Source of the DNA: an uncultured Pseudomonadota bacterium | GTDB lineage: Bacteria; Myxococcota_A; Bradymonadia; Bradymonadales; Bradymonadaceae | NCBI GenBank assembly: GCA_913057905.1 | Contig: CAJXPB010000005.1 | Coordinates: 266,557-330,556, forward strand | Reading direction: 5' to 3' | DNA length: 64,000 nucleotides | Shown: positions 1 to 8,825 of the stretch, one piece after another | How the letters are laid out: each line of letters starts with the position of its first letter | Position numbering within the stretch: position 1 is the stretch's first letter | The notes under the pieces: generated by a model | What the model was told of the DNA's origin: nothing | The model's input: the letters and a program-made list of their open reading frames with translations, nothing else | Database searches by the model: none | Program-made: the position numbers and the translations under genes

Positions 1-116
1 AGCATGCCGATATCATCGAGGAGTTCGGTCGCTATCCGCACCGAAATGACGTCCTGGGCCGCGAGTCGACCGAGGCCGAGCAAACGTATCTCGAACAGGA
101 CGATGCCGGCTTCTGA
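1..116 (+). CDS. DUF924 family protein, C-terminal end (partial)
   Basis: Only the last 37 codons are in the window. The frame enters from the left edge (first full codon at base 3) and stops with TGA at 114-116. The peptide RYPHRNDVLGRESTEAE is the characteristic C-terminal signature of the DUF924 family, small soluble all-helical bacterial proteins of unknown function. The next gene, on the minus strand, begins its stop codon at base 117, so the two genes converge with no spacer. The start and the rest of the protein lie outside the window. Confidence 0.8.
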   Translation, partial: HADIIEEFGRYPHRNDVLGRESTEAEQTYLEQDDAGF

Positions 117-1919
117 TCAGGCCGTCTGTCCTGAGGGGATCACCCACATGATGGCGTAGCTCGTCCACGCGGCGTCCTCCGGCTGGAAGGGGGCGACGAC
201 CAGGGCGGCCTTCGAGATGCCGACATCCAAGAGCCGGGAGGGGACCGTGATGTCCTTCAGCGACTGGGTGACCATGAGATTGGAGCGGACACGGGCCCCC
301 CACTTTTCGACGGCGTATTCCATCAAGCGTTTCTGGGCCTTTCTCAATCCCAGACTCCCTGCTTCGAGCCGCTGGGCAATCCGGCGACAGTCGACGAATG
401 TGGCGCCGTCGACGTCGAATTCCGGGATCCCCCTGGACTGACGCTCGGCGTTGATCTGGTCGACGACGGTCGAGCGTCGCTCGGAGAATTTCGCTTCGGG
501 CACACCCTTGTATGTGAACCCTGCGAATCCGACCCCTTCTCCGGACTGGTCCGGAACGATGGCTGCGGCCAGTGTGTCGTATCCCTCCGACAGAAGCGCC
601 GAGCGGCCAGATGGTGAATTGAGAGCATGTGCGAGCACTGTCCCGACCGTCGGTTCCGTCAGGGACGCCACTCGGAAATTGCTGCCAGAGATGGGCGCGT
701 CGATTTCCCACCCTGCCATCAGGCCTCGAATGACCCTCTCTGTTGATTTGCGACGCTCTCCGCCCGCGGTGTCCGAGCTGTATGACGGCACAATGAGTTG
801 ACCGGCCAGGCGTCTCACCTCTCGAGATTGGTCGGCGTGCAACGCCACTGGCTCGAGGCCCGCTTGGTCTCGAACCTCGTTGAGCAGCGTCACAAATTTC
901 TTCATGGCCTCTTTGGAGCCTATTTCAACTGATGTTTCGGTGTTGGAGGATTCCGATAGCCGCTTCTGAGTCGAGGCGACGATTGCTCCGATCGGCGGAC
1001 GTTCGAAAACATCTGCCTGGTCGGCGTTCCTCCAGACGTGGGCCCGCAGGACGATTTCTCCAAAGATGCTGGCCTTGCGCGTCTGGCCTAGTTCGACGCG
1101 GGTGCTCGAGTCCTCCGGTGAACGCGGGCAACGGAAGTGAAACTGCGGCGGTTCGACGTCGTCGCGCCGTTCGCAGTCGGCTGCATCGAACGGGCCAATC
1201 GTCACTTTGCCATATGCAGTCTGCTTTGGTGCTAGGATTCGGCCGCGCAATTCGATTGTGTCTCCGTCGGGTTGAACAAGCGGCTGCGGCTCGAGGTCGA
1301 CACTTCGCGTATTTTCGACGAGCATCAGCAGCGCGCGGCCGTCCTTTCGCACGAGTGCGGCCCCGACGGCCTTGTTGTCGCCCTCGACGCTCTGTCGGAG
1401 GGCCTTTTGTGCCGCGTCGTCGGACCAGATGGCGTCGACGATTTTGCGGTCGCTGTCGTCCGCGATATCGTCCAAATTCCATCGATACGCTCCCACCAGA
1501 GTCTCGGGGACACCGCATCTAGAGATCAGATAGGACTTCAGCGTCGGCTCCGGCATAGCGCCGTGCTTCAACCGGAAGAGACCGAGCTGCCGGGCGGCAC
1601 AATTCATCTGTTTGCTGACGATCGTGTCGACCGGGTCTACGTTCGCCACCAGGGTGTGGAGACGTTCGTCCAGGTGGGTCTGCGGCCGGGCGGCCACGTG
1701 CCCCAACTGATCCGGCAGTGGGCCCTCCATGGTCCAGGTGTCTACCGAGATCCGCTCGCCGTCGAAGTACCTCTCCGGCGCATCGGTCGACTTCATCTGT
1801 GCGACCGCCTCGCGCCCGGGGAATTGCGGGACACTGACGCCTGAACCGCCTGCACATCCGGCCAAAAGGCCAAAGGCCACAGTGGTCGACACCGTCCAAA
1901 TCAACATCTGTCGGATCAT
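117..1919 (-). CDS. Lipoprotein with two degenerate CAP/SCP-like domains
   Basis: This 600-residue protein starts with a lipoprotein signal peptide (MIRQML...FGLLAGCAGG, lipobox LAGC at about residue 22), so it is probably anchored in the outer membrane. The start ATG at 1919 is preceded by AGGGAG. The middle (LLNEVRDQAGLEPVALHAD, about residue 345) and the C-terminal third (VDQINAERQSRGIPEFDVD) both resemble the first helix of CAP/SCP/PR-1 domains, but the usual catalytic His/Glu pattern is not evident. No enzymatic role can be assigned. The gene is monocistronic and convergent with the DUF924 gene. The CAP relationship is inferred from motif appearance only. Confidence 0.65.
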   Translation of the reverse strand: MIRQMLIWTVSTTVAFGLLAGCAGGSGVSVPQFPGREAVAQMKSTDAPERYFDGERISVDTWTMEGPLPDQLGHVAARPQTHLDERLHTLVANVDPVDTIVSKQMNCAARQLGLFRLKHGAMPEPTLKSYLISRCGVPETLVGAYRWNLDDIADDSDRKIVDAIWSDDAAQKALRQSVEGDNKAVGAALVRKDGRALLMLVENTRSVDLEPQPLVQPDGDTIELRGRILAPKQTAYGKVTIGPFDAADCERRDDVEPPQFHFRCPRSPEDSSTRVELGQTRKASIFGEIVLRAHVWRNADQADVFERPPIGAIVASTQKRLSESSNTETSVEIGSKEAMKKFVTLLNEVRDQAGLEPVALHADQSREVRRLAGQLIVPSYSSDTAGGERRKSTERVIRGLMAGWEIDAPISGSNFRVASLTEPTVGTVLAHALNSPSGRSALLSEGYDTLAAAIVPDQSGEGVGFAGFTYKGVPEAKFSERRSTVVDQINAERQSRGIPEFDVDGATFVDCRRIAQRLEAGSLGLRKAQKRLMEYAVEKWGARVRSNLMVTQSLKDITVPSRLLDVGISKAALVVAPFQPEDAAWTSYAIMWVIPSGQTA

Positions 1920-2103
1920 CGTGCTCCCTGATTACCCATATCGCCTTTGGAGATAGGTTGCTCCGGCAAGATGCCACATTGCCAGTATCGATTCAATGTG
2001 GGAGGAAATAACGCGAAAGGAAATGATCGGAACGGACTTTGCGTGCTATAAGTGCGTGGAAACGAAGTGGACGGTTCAGTGGTGTTCCTGAAGAGGTGAA
2101 CGA

Positions 2104-3228
2104 ATGAGACGACTTTTTAAGACGTGTCTGATTGCGACGTTTTCAGTGGGCCTGATGGCCTGCGGGTCGACCGACGGCAACGGCCCGGATGAACCCGAAG
2201 GCTATCCGGCTCTGGGCGCTGGCACCGGGGAACTGACGTCCGTTCAGGTCGACACGATCGTCGACTCCGAAGCGGGCCTGGACGGTCCCTGGGACCTCGC
2301 CTTCAACCCCGAAAACACGGAACAGCTCTGGATCGTCAACCACGACGACAGCTCGACGGTGGTGGTGACGGCGCCAGGCACCGAGGAGCAGTCGGCCGAG
2401 AAATATGACGGCCCGGGCCACACCCACTTTATGTCGGAGGTCGCGGCGCTCGCCTTCGGTAAGCCGGGCTTCTTCGCGACCGCTCAGCAAGAGGACGAGA
2501 GAACCCAGGGGAACGCGACCCCGCCGGACTTCATGGGATCGACGCTCTGGACGTCGGACCTGTCGACATTCGACGCCGGCCACGGCGGCCACTACGACAT
2601 GCTGCACAACAGTCCGAACGCCTCGGGCATCGCCTGGGAGGAGGGCAACGCGTACTGGGTTTTTGACGGCTACCACGACTCGATTACCCGATATGACTTC
2701 AACGACGACCACGGGGCCGGCGGCGCCGACCACAGCGATGGCATCGTGCGCCGATACGTCGAGGGCGAAGTCGGCTTCGAAGAGGGCGTCGTCTCGCACC
2801 TGGCCTTCGACCAAGAGTCCTCACTCCTGTACATCGCCGACACCGCCAACCAGCGGGTCGCGGTGCTCGACACCACGACTGGTGAAGTCGGTGGTTCGAT
2901 TACGCCAAACTACGACGGCTCCGATCAAAAGCACGTCAACGGTGCATCTATCGGCACGCTCATTGGTGGATCCGATTCCAGCCTTCAGAAGCCGGCCGGC
3001 TTGGAGATGCACGACGGTCTTCTGTTTGTCGGCGACAATGCCACATCGACAATCTACGCCTACGATCTTGGGGGTAACATGATCGATTCGTTGGACATCT
3101 CCAGTGAGATCGCTGAAGGCGCGATGCAGGGTCTGACGCTCGATGCCGAGGGTCGCATCTACGTGACCGACGGCGCCGAGGATCGCGTCGTCCGGCTTTC
3201 GGCGACCGCCGAGAACGCTCAGCCGTAA
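2104..3228 (+). CDS. Secreted lipoprotein, NHL/beta-propeller-like
   Basis: The 374-residue protein has a lipoprotein signal (MRRLFKTCLIATFSVGLMACGS, lipobox LMAC), so export and lipidation are predicted. The body contains recurring blade-like segments (GPWDLAFNPENTEQLWIVNH, LAFDQESSLLYIADTANQRV, GLTLDAEGRIYVTDGAEDRV) typical of NHL or SMP-30-like six-bladed propellers. These often bind ligands or act as lactonase-like enzymes; the actual substrate cannot be read from the sequence. The start ATG is preceded by GAAGAGGTG. The 3' end overlaps the convergent carotenoid oxygenase gene by 10 bases. Confidence 0.7.
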   Translation: MRRLFKTCLIATFSVGLMACGSTDGNGPDEPEGYPALGAGTGELTSVQVDTIVDSEAGLDGPWDLAFNPENTEQLWIVNHDDSSTVVVTAPGTEEQSAEKYDGPGHTHFMSEVAALAFGKPGFFATAQQEDERTQGNATPPDFMGSTLWTSDLSTFDAGHGGHYDMLHNSPNASGIAWEEGNAYWVFDGYHDSITRYDFNDDHGAGGADHSDGIVRRYVEGEVGFEEGVVSHLAFDQESSLLYIADTANQRVAVLDTTTGEVGGSITPNYDGSDQKHVNGASIGTLIGGSDSSLQKPAGLEMHDGLLFVGDNATSTIYAYDLGGNMIDSLDISSEIAEGAMQGLTLDAEGRIYVTDGAEDRVVRLSATAENAQP

Positions 3229-4631
3229 AAGTGGCCGTGAAAACCGAAGGGGATGTGATGGGGCAGACGGGCGCGGCCGATCTCTTCGAGGTCGGCCGCG
3301 TCCATGATCGAGAGATGGGATCTCTCATCTTCGCCCTTGAGTACGACCGACAAGATGACGCCATCATCTTCGCCTGAGTCGGGGTCGCGGTCGGGCCGGG
3401 GCACAAAGACCGGTTCACCGGGGTAGGCGTCGTCTTCGCTCCAGGTCGACACCTCGCCGGAGTCGACGTCCATCTTGACGAGATGGTCGATGAATTCGCC
3501 GGGATCCGATTGGCCGACGCCCCAGACGTATCGATACGGCCGGCCATTTCTGGGCCGGTAGTCGATGCGGGGAAGCTCCAGCGAGTGTTCGGGCAGTGCG
3601 TGTTCCCGGGCGCTGGAGGTCTCGTTGAGTGGAATCTCGAATCGGCGCATCCGAGCACCCAGCTCCCCGTGGGAGTGGGTGCGCAGCCGGTCGAGCATCA
3701 ACGATTCGACGGCCGCCGCGCTGGGGTAGGCCGACAGGTCGACGTATAGCGAGCCGCGATCCTCCCAGGCGTTGACGTGATGGAAGGTAAACATCGCCGG
3801 GCCGCTGGCCTCGGTCACCAACTCGCCGTCGTTTCGGTCAAAGACCAGAAAGCGCGAACCCTGCTCGGGCTTCCACTCGAAATGCTCGGCGAAAGGCTTG
3901 TCGAAAGCCAGCAATGTCAGCGGGTTGAGTACCCACGGGCACTCGGTCATCACCACGTACTTCTCGGTCACTGCAAAGCTGTGCATGTAGCCGGGCCTGT
4001 CGACGGGGTGGCGCACCACAGATGCTCGGGACCCGCTGTCGGCCGGCTGTGTGTAGATGCGGTAGTGGCTGGTGCCGCCGAAGTTGAGCCCGAGATTCAG
4101 CAATTCTTCGCGGTCGAAATCGAAGTGGGGGTGAGCCGACGCAGTATCCAGGCCGAGGTCGTCTTCGTAATCAAAGTGGCCTTCGGTCTCGAGGGTCTCC
4201 AGATCGAAGACGACGTCCATCGGCGTCTCCGTCATGGCGATGTGTTTGTCGGCGGCCCGGGTGACGTTCACACAGGCGTTGTCGGTGCCATCGTTTCCAA
4301 AAAATGTCTGGAAGAGGCGCTTGAAGATAGATCGGCACGGGTCGGTGGCAAATTCCCTCCGGGTGAGGTTTCCCTCTTCGGTCGCCTCGGTGTAGGCGTC
4401 GCTTCGCAGAAACCGATTCCTGTATCCGACCTCACCGTCGCGCAGCCGGAAGGCGTGCAGCATCGCAAAGCCGTCGAACCAGTGGTTCATGTTCCGGCCG
4501 CCGACCTCGAACTTCGCCGGCCCGTTTCGCACCAGGGTGCCGTCGAGCCACTCCGGGATCTCGCCCTCGGTCGGCAGGCTCTCGAGGGTCATTTCATCGT
4601 CGAGGGTCTCGAATCCGATGCGGCTGCTCAT
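3219..4631 (-). CDS. Carotenoid cleavage oxygenase (RPE65/CCD family)
   Basis: Predicted non-heme iron dioxygenase that cleaves carotenoid or apocarotenoid double bonds. The 470-residue protein carries the four histidine neighbourhoods that hold the iron in this family: AHPHFDFD, MHSFAVTEKYVVMTE, FHHVNAWED and, at the very C terminus, GFHGHFYG. It also has the N-terminal LVRNGPAKFEV and HWFDGFAMLHAF segments. The reading frame is open for another 47 codons upstream, but MSSRIGFETL at 4631 is the natural start because the upstream part lies inside egtB. It follows egtB by 11 bases, so the two are probably co-transcribed. No carotenoid biosynthesis gene is nearby, so the substrate is unknown. 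Confidence 0.9.
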   Translation of the reverse strand: MSSRIGFETLDDEMTLESLPTEGEIPEWLDGTLVRNGPAKFEVGGRNMNHWFDGFAMLHAFRLRDGEVGYRNRFLRSDAYTEATEEGNLTRREFATDPCRSIFKRLFQTFFGNDGTDNACVNVTRAADKHIAMTETPMDVVFDLETLETEGHFDYEDDLGLDTASAHPHFDFDREELLNLGLNFGGTSHYRIYTQPADSGSRASVVRHPVDRPGYMHSFAVTEKYVVMTECPWVLNPLTLLAFDKPFAEHFEWKPEQGSRFLVFDRNDGELVTEASGPAMFTFHHVNAWEDRGSLYVDLSAYPSAAAVESLMLDRLRTHSHGELGARMRRFEIPLNETSSAREHALPEHSLELPRIDYRPRNGRPYRYVWGVGQSDPGEFIDHLVKMDVDSGEVSTWSEDDAYPGEPVFVPRPDRDPDSGEDDGVILSVVLKGEDERSHLSIMDAADLEEIGRARLPHHIPFGFHGHFYG

Positions 4632-4642
4632 GGCTGGGGTCC

Positions 4643-5917
4643 TCAGTCCTTGGCGAGTCGAAGGCCGGCGTACTGCCAGCGAGCTTTGGGATAAAAGAAG
4701 TTGCGATAGGTCCGGCGAATGTGGCCAGGCGGCGTCGCGCAGGAGCCGCCCCGAAGTACCATCTGGTTGCACATGAACTTGCCGTTGTACTCGCCGACCA
4801 TCCCTTCCCAGGCTTCAAAGCCGGGGTAGGGCCCGTAGCTCGAGGAGGTCCACTCCCAGACGTCACCGAACATCTGGATCGGCGTGTCGGCGTCGCCCGC
4901 CGGACGCGTCGGAGTTGGATGGCGTCGGTCGACGTCCAGATACCGCCCGGATTCGACATCGGCGCGTCGCGAGGCGATCTCCCATTCGGCCTCGGTGGGC
5001 AGCCGTGCGCCGGCCCAGTTGGCAAACGCGTCGGCCTCGTAATAGCTGATGTGGCAGACCGGCTCCGCGGGATCGACCGGCTGGAGCCCCCACCAGGTGT
5101 ACAGGTGCCAGTCGCCGTCTCTATTGACCCAGTAGCCCGGGCTCGACCAGCCCAGTTCCTGGCGTTTGGCCCACCCGTCGGACAGCCACAGTCGGTCATC
5201 CTCGTAGCCGCCGTCTTCGATGAACTCGATCCAGTCTCCGCATGTAACCGGGCGATTTGCGATCCGTACGTCACGCAGGAGCACCTCGTGACGGGGCTTT
5301 TCGTTGTCGTAGGCAAAACCGCCGCCACCCCATCCGATCTCGTAGGTGCCGCCATCCAGATCCAGCCACTCGAGAGATGGGGTTGAGCTGCGCCGGCCGC
5401 TCGATTCCGGCGCGGAGATTACCTGTGGATGCAGCGGGTTCTGGGCGAACATGTGCTTGGTGTCGGTCACCATGAGCTCCTGGTGTTGTTGCTCGTGGTG
5501 GATCCCGAGCTCGACCAGGCGTGCCAGCTCCGGGTCGTCTTTCGCCCGGCTGACGATCAGGTCGTTCATCACCGAGTCGACATCGGCGCGATAGGCCTCG
5601 ATCTGGTCGACGGTCGGCCGAGACAAGAGTCCGCGCTGCGACCGAGTCCACTGGTCGCCGGCGGCGTTGTAGTAGGAGTTGAATAGGTAATTGAACTCGG
5701 GGTGCAGCAGGTCGTGGCCGAGCTCGGCGTTCAGGATGAAGCGCTCGAAAAACCAGGTTGAGTGGGCCAGATGCCATTTCGCAGGGCTCGCCTCGGTCAT
5801 CGATTGGACAACGTAGTCCTCGCGCTCGAGCGGCTCGCAGATCTCGAGCGATGTGCGTCGGGTCCGCTCGAAGGCGTCGGCGAGTGCGTCGGTGTTTGGT
5901 GTCCAGTCAGGGACCAT
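4643..5917 (-). CDS. egtB: Ergothioneine biosynthesis sulfoxide synthase EgtB
   Basis: EgtB joins trimethylhistidine (hercynine) to a thiol donor with oxygen, the committed step of ergothioneine synthesis. The 424-residue protein has the N-terminal DinB-like domain with iron ligands (WHLAHSTWFFERF and the HHEQQHQEL motif) and the C-terminal formylglycine-generating-enzyme fold (GGTYEIGWGG, PVTCGDWIEFIEDGGYED, MVLRGGSCATPPGHIRRTYRNFF). The start MVPDWTPN at 5917 has GGAG upstream; the frame runs 25 codons further without a better site. The methyltransferase egtD, often adjacent, is not in this window. It lies 11 bases upstream of the carotenoid oxygenase gene. Confidence 0.92.
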   Translation of the reverse strand: MVPDWTPNTDALADAFERTRRTSLEICEPLEREDYVVQSMTEASPAKWHLAHSTWFFERFILNAELGHDLLHPEFNYLFNSYYNAAGDQWTRSQRGLLSRPTVDQIEAYRADVDSVMNDLIVSRAKDDPELARLVELGIHHEQQHQELMVTDTKHMFAQNPLHPQVISAPESSGRRSSTPSLEWLDLDGGTYEIGWGGGGFAYDNEKPRHEVLLRDVRIANRPVTCGDWIEFIEDGGYEDDRLWLSDGWAKRQELGWSSPGYWVNRDGDWHLYTWWGLQPVDPAEPVCHISYYEADAFANWAGARLPTEAEWEIASRRADVESGRYLDVDRRHPTPTRPAGDADTPIQMFGDVWEWTSSSYGPYPGFEAWEGMVGEYNGKFMCNQMVLRGGSCATPPGHIRRTYRNFFYPKARWQYAGLRLAKD

Positions 5918-6001
5918 CGAGGTCTCCGTTCCGTCAGTCGCGTGCGGGATCCGTCCAAAGCTTGGATGCAGCGGCCTGCGAAATGTCTGCACGCAAAGCG
6001 T

Positions 6002-6340
6002 CTACTCCGAGGATTGACCCTCTTCGATCTCGCGGGCCCGTGCGCGAAGTTCGTATAGTCTGCGCAGCGTCGGGTGCCACAGCTCCACTCCGTAACGAAC
6101 GGCCAGCCATCCTACCCAGCACCAGAAGAGCCAACTCCAAAACGACCAGAGGAGCGCGACTCCGATGACGACCGCGGTTATGCCGAGATTTGCCCGTTTG
6201 AGCGCCACCGGTATCTGGCCGACGTCGTCTTCAAGGGCCTCCAGCTCCCTGCGGATGTCCTCGGGGGCTTCGAGTTGGTCCAACGGTGTCTGTTCAACCA
6301 TGGCGAGTGCCAGAATAGTCCCCGCGAGGTCGATTCGCAA
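6002..6340 (-). CDS. Small hypothetical membrane protein
   Basis: A 112-residue protein with an acidic N-terminal helix (LDQLEAPEDIRRELEALEDD), two closely spaced hydrophobic stretches rich in Trp (GITAVVIGVALLWSFWSWLF and WVGWLAVRYGVELW) and a charged tail. The TTG start at 6340 has AGGA at a proper distance; an ATG 13 codons later (6301) has no visible ribosome site. It lies 27 bases downstream of the glycosyltransferase gene on the same strand, suggesting co-transcription. I do not recognise the family. Confidence 0.6.
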   Translation of the reverse strand: MRIDLAGTILALAMVEQTPLDQLEAPEDIRRELEALEDDVGQIPVALKRANLGITAVVIGVALLWSFWSWLFWCWVGWLAVRYGVELWHPTLRRLYELRARAREIEEGQSSE

Positions 6341-6367
6341 TTCGTCCTGCGACGGGGAAGGTGGAGG

Positions 6368-7741
6368 TCAGTGGATGTCGAGCAGCTCGTGTCGGTTCCG
6401 GTCGATTGTTCGGAGCAACTCCATGAACTCGATGCTCTCGGCCGTTGAGCCCACCGCGCCCGGCAGTCGCCCCGCAAGTTCTGAGCCGGTCTCCTGGAGC
6501 AAATCATGAGCGAAATCGAGCAAGGCCGTCGCCTCGGCGCCGGCCCGGCGCATCGTATAGGTGACCGTACGTCGTCCGTCGAACCACCGGTGCCACTGGG
6601 CCACAAAACCCGCGGCGTCCGGCGCGTGTGTCGCCAGTTTGGTTGCATGCTCGGGGCCATCGATCTCGGCCAGGTAGTCCGCCAGTCGGCTGTCTGTCGA
6701 GCCCAGGATGACGTCGCCGGGGGAGTTCGAATTGTAGATCGCCTCGAGTCTCCGATTGAGCCTCCTGAGGTCGCGAAAGGCGGCGAGCGGCGGAAGGGTC
6801 GGGGCCTCGGCCGCGGAGTCTTTCACCAGGTCCGATACGGATTGACCCGTGCCCAGGGGAGTGCGTTCCGAGGCCCGGCCCGCCGGGCGAACCACCGGGT
6901 TTTGAAGCCTGTGAACCGACCCGGGCCCTTCGTTCTTGATGATCTTTTCGATCATCGCGAAGTCTTCTCGGGCCTTCATCGGGGGCATCCCGTCTGCCCG
7001 GGCGTAGGTGGTAGCGGGGATCACCTGGGTGGACCCGAGGGCTTGAAAGATGAACGGCGAGCCGGCCCACTCGAACCCCAGGTCGTACAGACGCAGCCAG
7101 GCTTCATAGAGTGCGATCGGACGGGCGTGCCGGTCGTCCTCCCACCGATGGGCGTAGCGGGTCAGGGCAGCCGCCGGAGGGGCTTCGTCAGATGGGTGCC
7201 AGCTTCTTCGGATCGCGTCCAGATAGCCGGGATCCGGCGGGGCGTCGGCGTCCAGTGACAACAGCAGTCGCTCATCAAAGGGAGTTTCCGCGCGGGATCG
7301 TGTGAGCCGGCGAAGTGCTGCATCGAAGCCGAGCCGGCGGGCCGCTCCGACCCCCGGGGCACCATGCTCGATGGTCTGTTGGGGACCGATGCGGTCGAGA
7401 ACGTGTACGGAGGCCGGAGCGTCGAGTTCATTCAGCGAGCGTACCGTAGCCCGGTTTTGCTCGATGGTGGAATCCGACGCGTCGGGGCCGTTGTTGACCA
7501 CCACGATGATCTCGAGCCGCTCCGGCGAATCGGTCGCCTGCTGGAGCCGGCGAAGCGTCCGCGGAAGCGTGTGCCGTTCTTTCATCGCCGGGATCACCGC
7601 GACCGCGTCGAGTTCCGGCTGCGGAGGGGGCCAATCATCGAGTTCTGGCACCGGCCACGCCAATTCCCCCAGATAGCGATCGAGTGCATCACCCATTTGA
7701 TTGGCTCGCAATCCCGGCGTAGTGTCGGCGTCGACTTCCAC
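6368..7741 (-). CDS. Family 2-like glycosyltransferase
   Basis: The N-terminal half has the GT-A fold layout: DAVAVIPAMKERHTLPRTL nucleotide-binding strand and helix, LEIIVVVNNGPD, and LLLSLDADAPPDPGYL, whose DAD is the likely metal/nucleotide-sugar motif. A later acceptor region (GGSP-like ...GSPFIFQALGST) and a helical C-terminal extension of about 180 residues follow. The protein probably transfers a sugar from a nucleotide donor in the cytoplasm; donor and acceptor are unknown. The start is uncertain: GTG at 7741 or ATG at 7696, neither with a strong ribosome site. The gene is divergent from the repeat lipoprotein at 7766. Confidence 0.75.
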   Translation of the reverse strand: MEVDADTTPGLRANQMGDALDRYLGELAWPVPELDDWPPPQPELDAVAVIPAMKERHTLPRTLRRLQQATDSPERLEIIVVVNNGPDASDSTIEQNRATVRSLNELDAPASVHVLDRIGPQQTIEHGAPGVGAARRLGFDAALRRLTRSRAETPFDERLLLSLDADAPPDPGYLDAIRRSWHPSDEAPPAAALTRYAHRWEDDRHARPIALYEAWLRLYDLGFEWAGSPFIFQALGSTQVIPATTYARADGMPPMKAREDFAMIEKIIKNEGPGSVHRLQNPVVRPAGRASERTPLGTGQSVSDLVKDSAAEAPTLPPLAAFRDLRRLNRRLEAIYNSNSPGDVILGSTDSRLADYLAEIDGPEHATKLATHAPDAAGFVAQWHRWFDGRRTVTYTMRRAGAEATALLDFAHDLLQETGSELAGRLPGAVGSTAESIEFMELLRTIDRNRHELLDIH

Positions 7742-7765
7742 GTCTCTTCGAAGATCTTTGAATCA

Positions 7766-8746
7766 ATGAGTATGAAACGCGCACTCTTTTTGACAATCGG
7801 GACGATGCTCGTGGCGGGCGGGATCGGATTGGGATGCCGCACCGGTCAGGGCACGGTCAAAGAGCCGAAGTTGAAACGGCCCCCGATTCAGCGCGGCGGC
7901 GGGGCGTCCAGATGGCAGGGATCACCACCGTATCCCGGACCCTGCGTCAAGATCGGCGACCGGCGGGCCGATGGCAAGGCGGAGTGGTCGTTGGCGCGCA
8001 CTTATAATGCCGATGGGAACGTCACACAGGAGGTCTACGACCACGGTGCCGATGGCACCGCCGATACGATCATTCAGTATGAATACGACGGCCCGGATCT
8101 GGTTCGTCGCGTCAAGGATGCGAAGGCCGACGGAACCGTCGATCAGGTCAGCAAGCACCGCTACGACAAACAGGGCAATCGCATCGAGACTCGCCACGAT
8201 ATGAATGCCGACGGCTCCGTCGAGCGGCTCTTTACCTACGAATACGATGACGAGGGCCGGCGGGTCATCAAAAAGCTCAATTACGGCGGTCAAGGCGACC
8301 CCGACGTTCTGTGGAAATTCGAATACGACGACCAGGGCAACCGCACCGCGCAGAAGTGGGATCAGGAAAACGACGGCACCTTCGATGAAGTCATCCGATA
8401 CATCTACAACGACGAGGGTCAGCTCGTGCGCGAGGAGCTCGATCGCAAGCTCGACGGCTCCGTCGAAAAGATGGTCCTCTACCAGTACGACGACCAGGAC
8501 AACCTGGTGGCGGAGCGCTACTACGACGGCAACCGAGACCGCCTCACCAAGGCCGTCAACCTCAACTACAACTCACGCGGGTTGCGCACCCGCGCTGCCA
8601 TCGACTCCGACGGCGACGGACGCGTCGAGAAGACGACGGAATTCGAGTGGGACAACGAGGGCAACCTCGAGCGCGAGAAGATCGACTCCGGTGCCAACGG
8701 TGTAGTCAATATGGTCCTCTCCTATGACTACGCCTGCTGGAAGTAG
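7766..8746 (+). CDS. Lipoprotein with YD/Rhs-like repeats carrying D-x-D-x-DG loops
   Basis: Signal peptide and lipobox (MSMKRALFLTIGTMLVAGGIGLGC, Cys about residue 24). After a Pro-rich linker come about eight repeats of roughly 30 residues with the pattern YxYDxxGNxxxxxxDxxxDGxxDxxxx, for example FEYDDQGNRTAQKWDQENDG and YIYNDEGQLVREELDRKLDG. They combine the YDxxG signature of Rhs/YD repeats with an Asp-rich loop that resembles calcium-binding loops. The protein is probably an extracytoplasmic elongated beta structure; its partner is unknown. ATG at 7766 and ATG at 7772 are both possible starts; upstream in-frame starts would overlap the divergent glycosyltransferase. Confidence 0.75.
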   Translation: MSMKRALFLTIGTMLVAGGIGLGCRTGQGTVKEPKLKRPPIQRGGGASRWQGSPPYPGPCVKIGDRRADGKAEWSLARTYNADGNVTQEVYDHGADGTADTIIQYEYDGPDLVRRVKDAKADGTVDQVSKHRYDKQGNRIETRHDMNADGSVERLFTYEYDDEGRRVIKKLNYGGQGDPDVLWKFEYDDQGNRTAQKWDQENDGTFDEVIRYIYNDEGQLVREELDRKLDGSVEKMVLYQYDDQDNLVAERYYDGNRDRLTKAVNLNYNSRGLRTRAAIDSDGDGRVEKTTEFEWDNEGNLEREKIDSGANGVVNMVLSYDYACWK

Positions 8747-8825
8747 TCCCTCTGCAACAACTCGCCAGGATGCGTCGATAACAATGAGTGTGGGGCGAAT
8801 CACTCTGGCGAGACGGGGAGGGGAC

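Noticed and set aside
932..1522. Long plus-strand open frame opposite the 117-1919 lipoprotein gene
   Set aside because: It is Arg/Pro-rich, has no ribosome site and is explained as the antisense shadow of a GC-rich gene.
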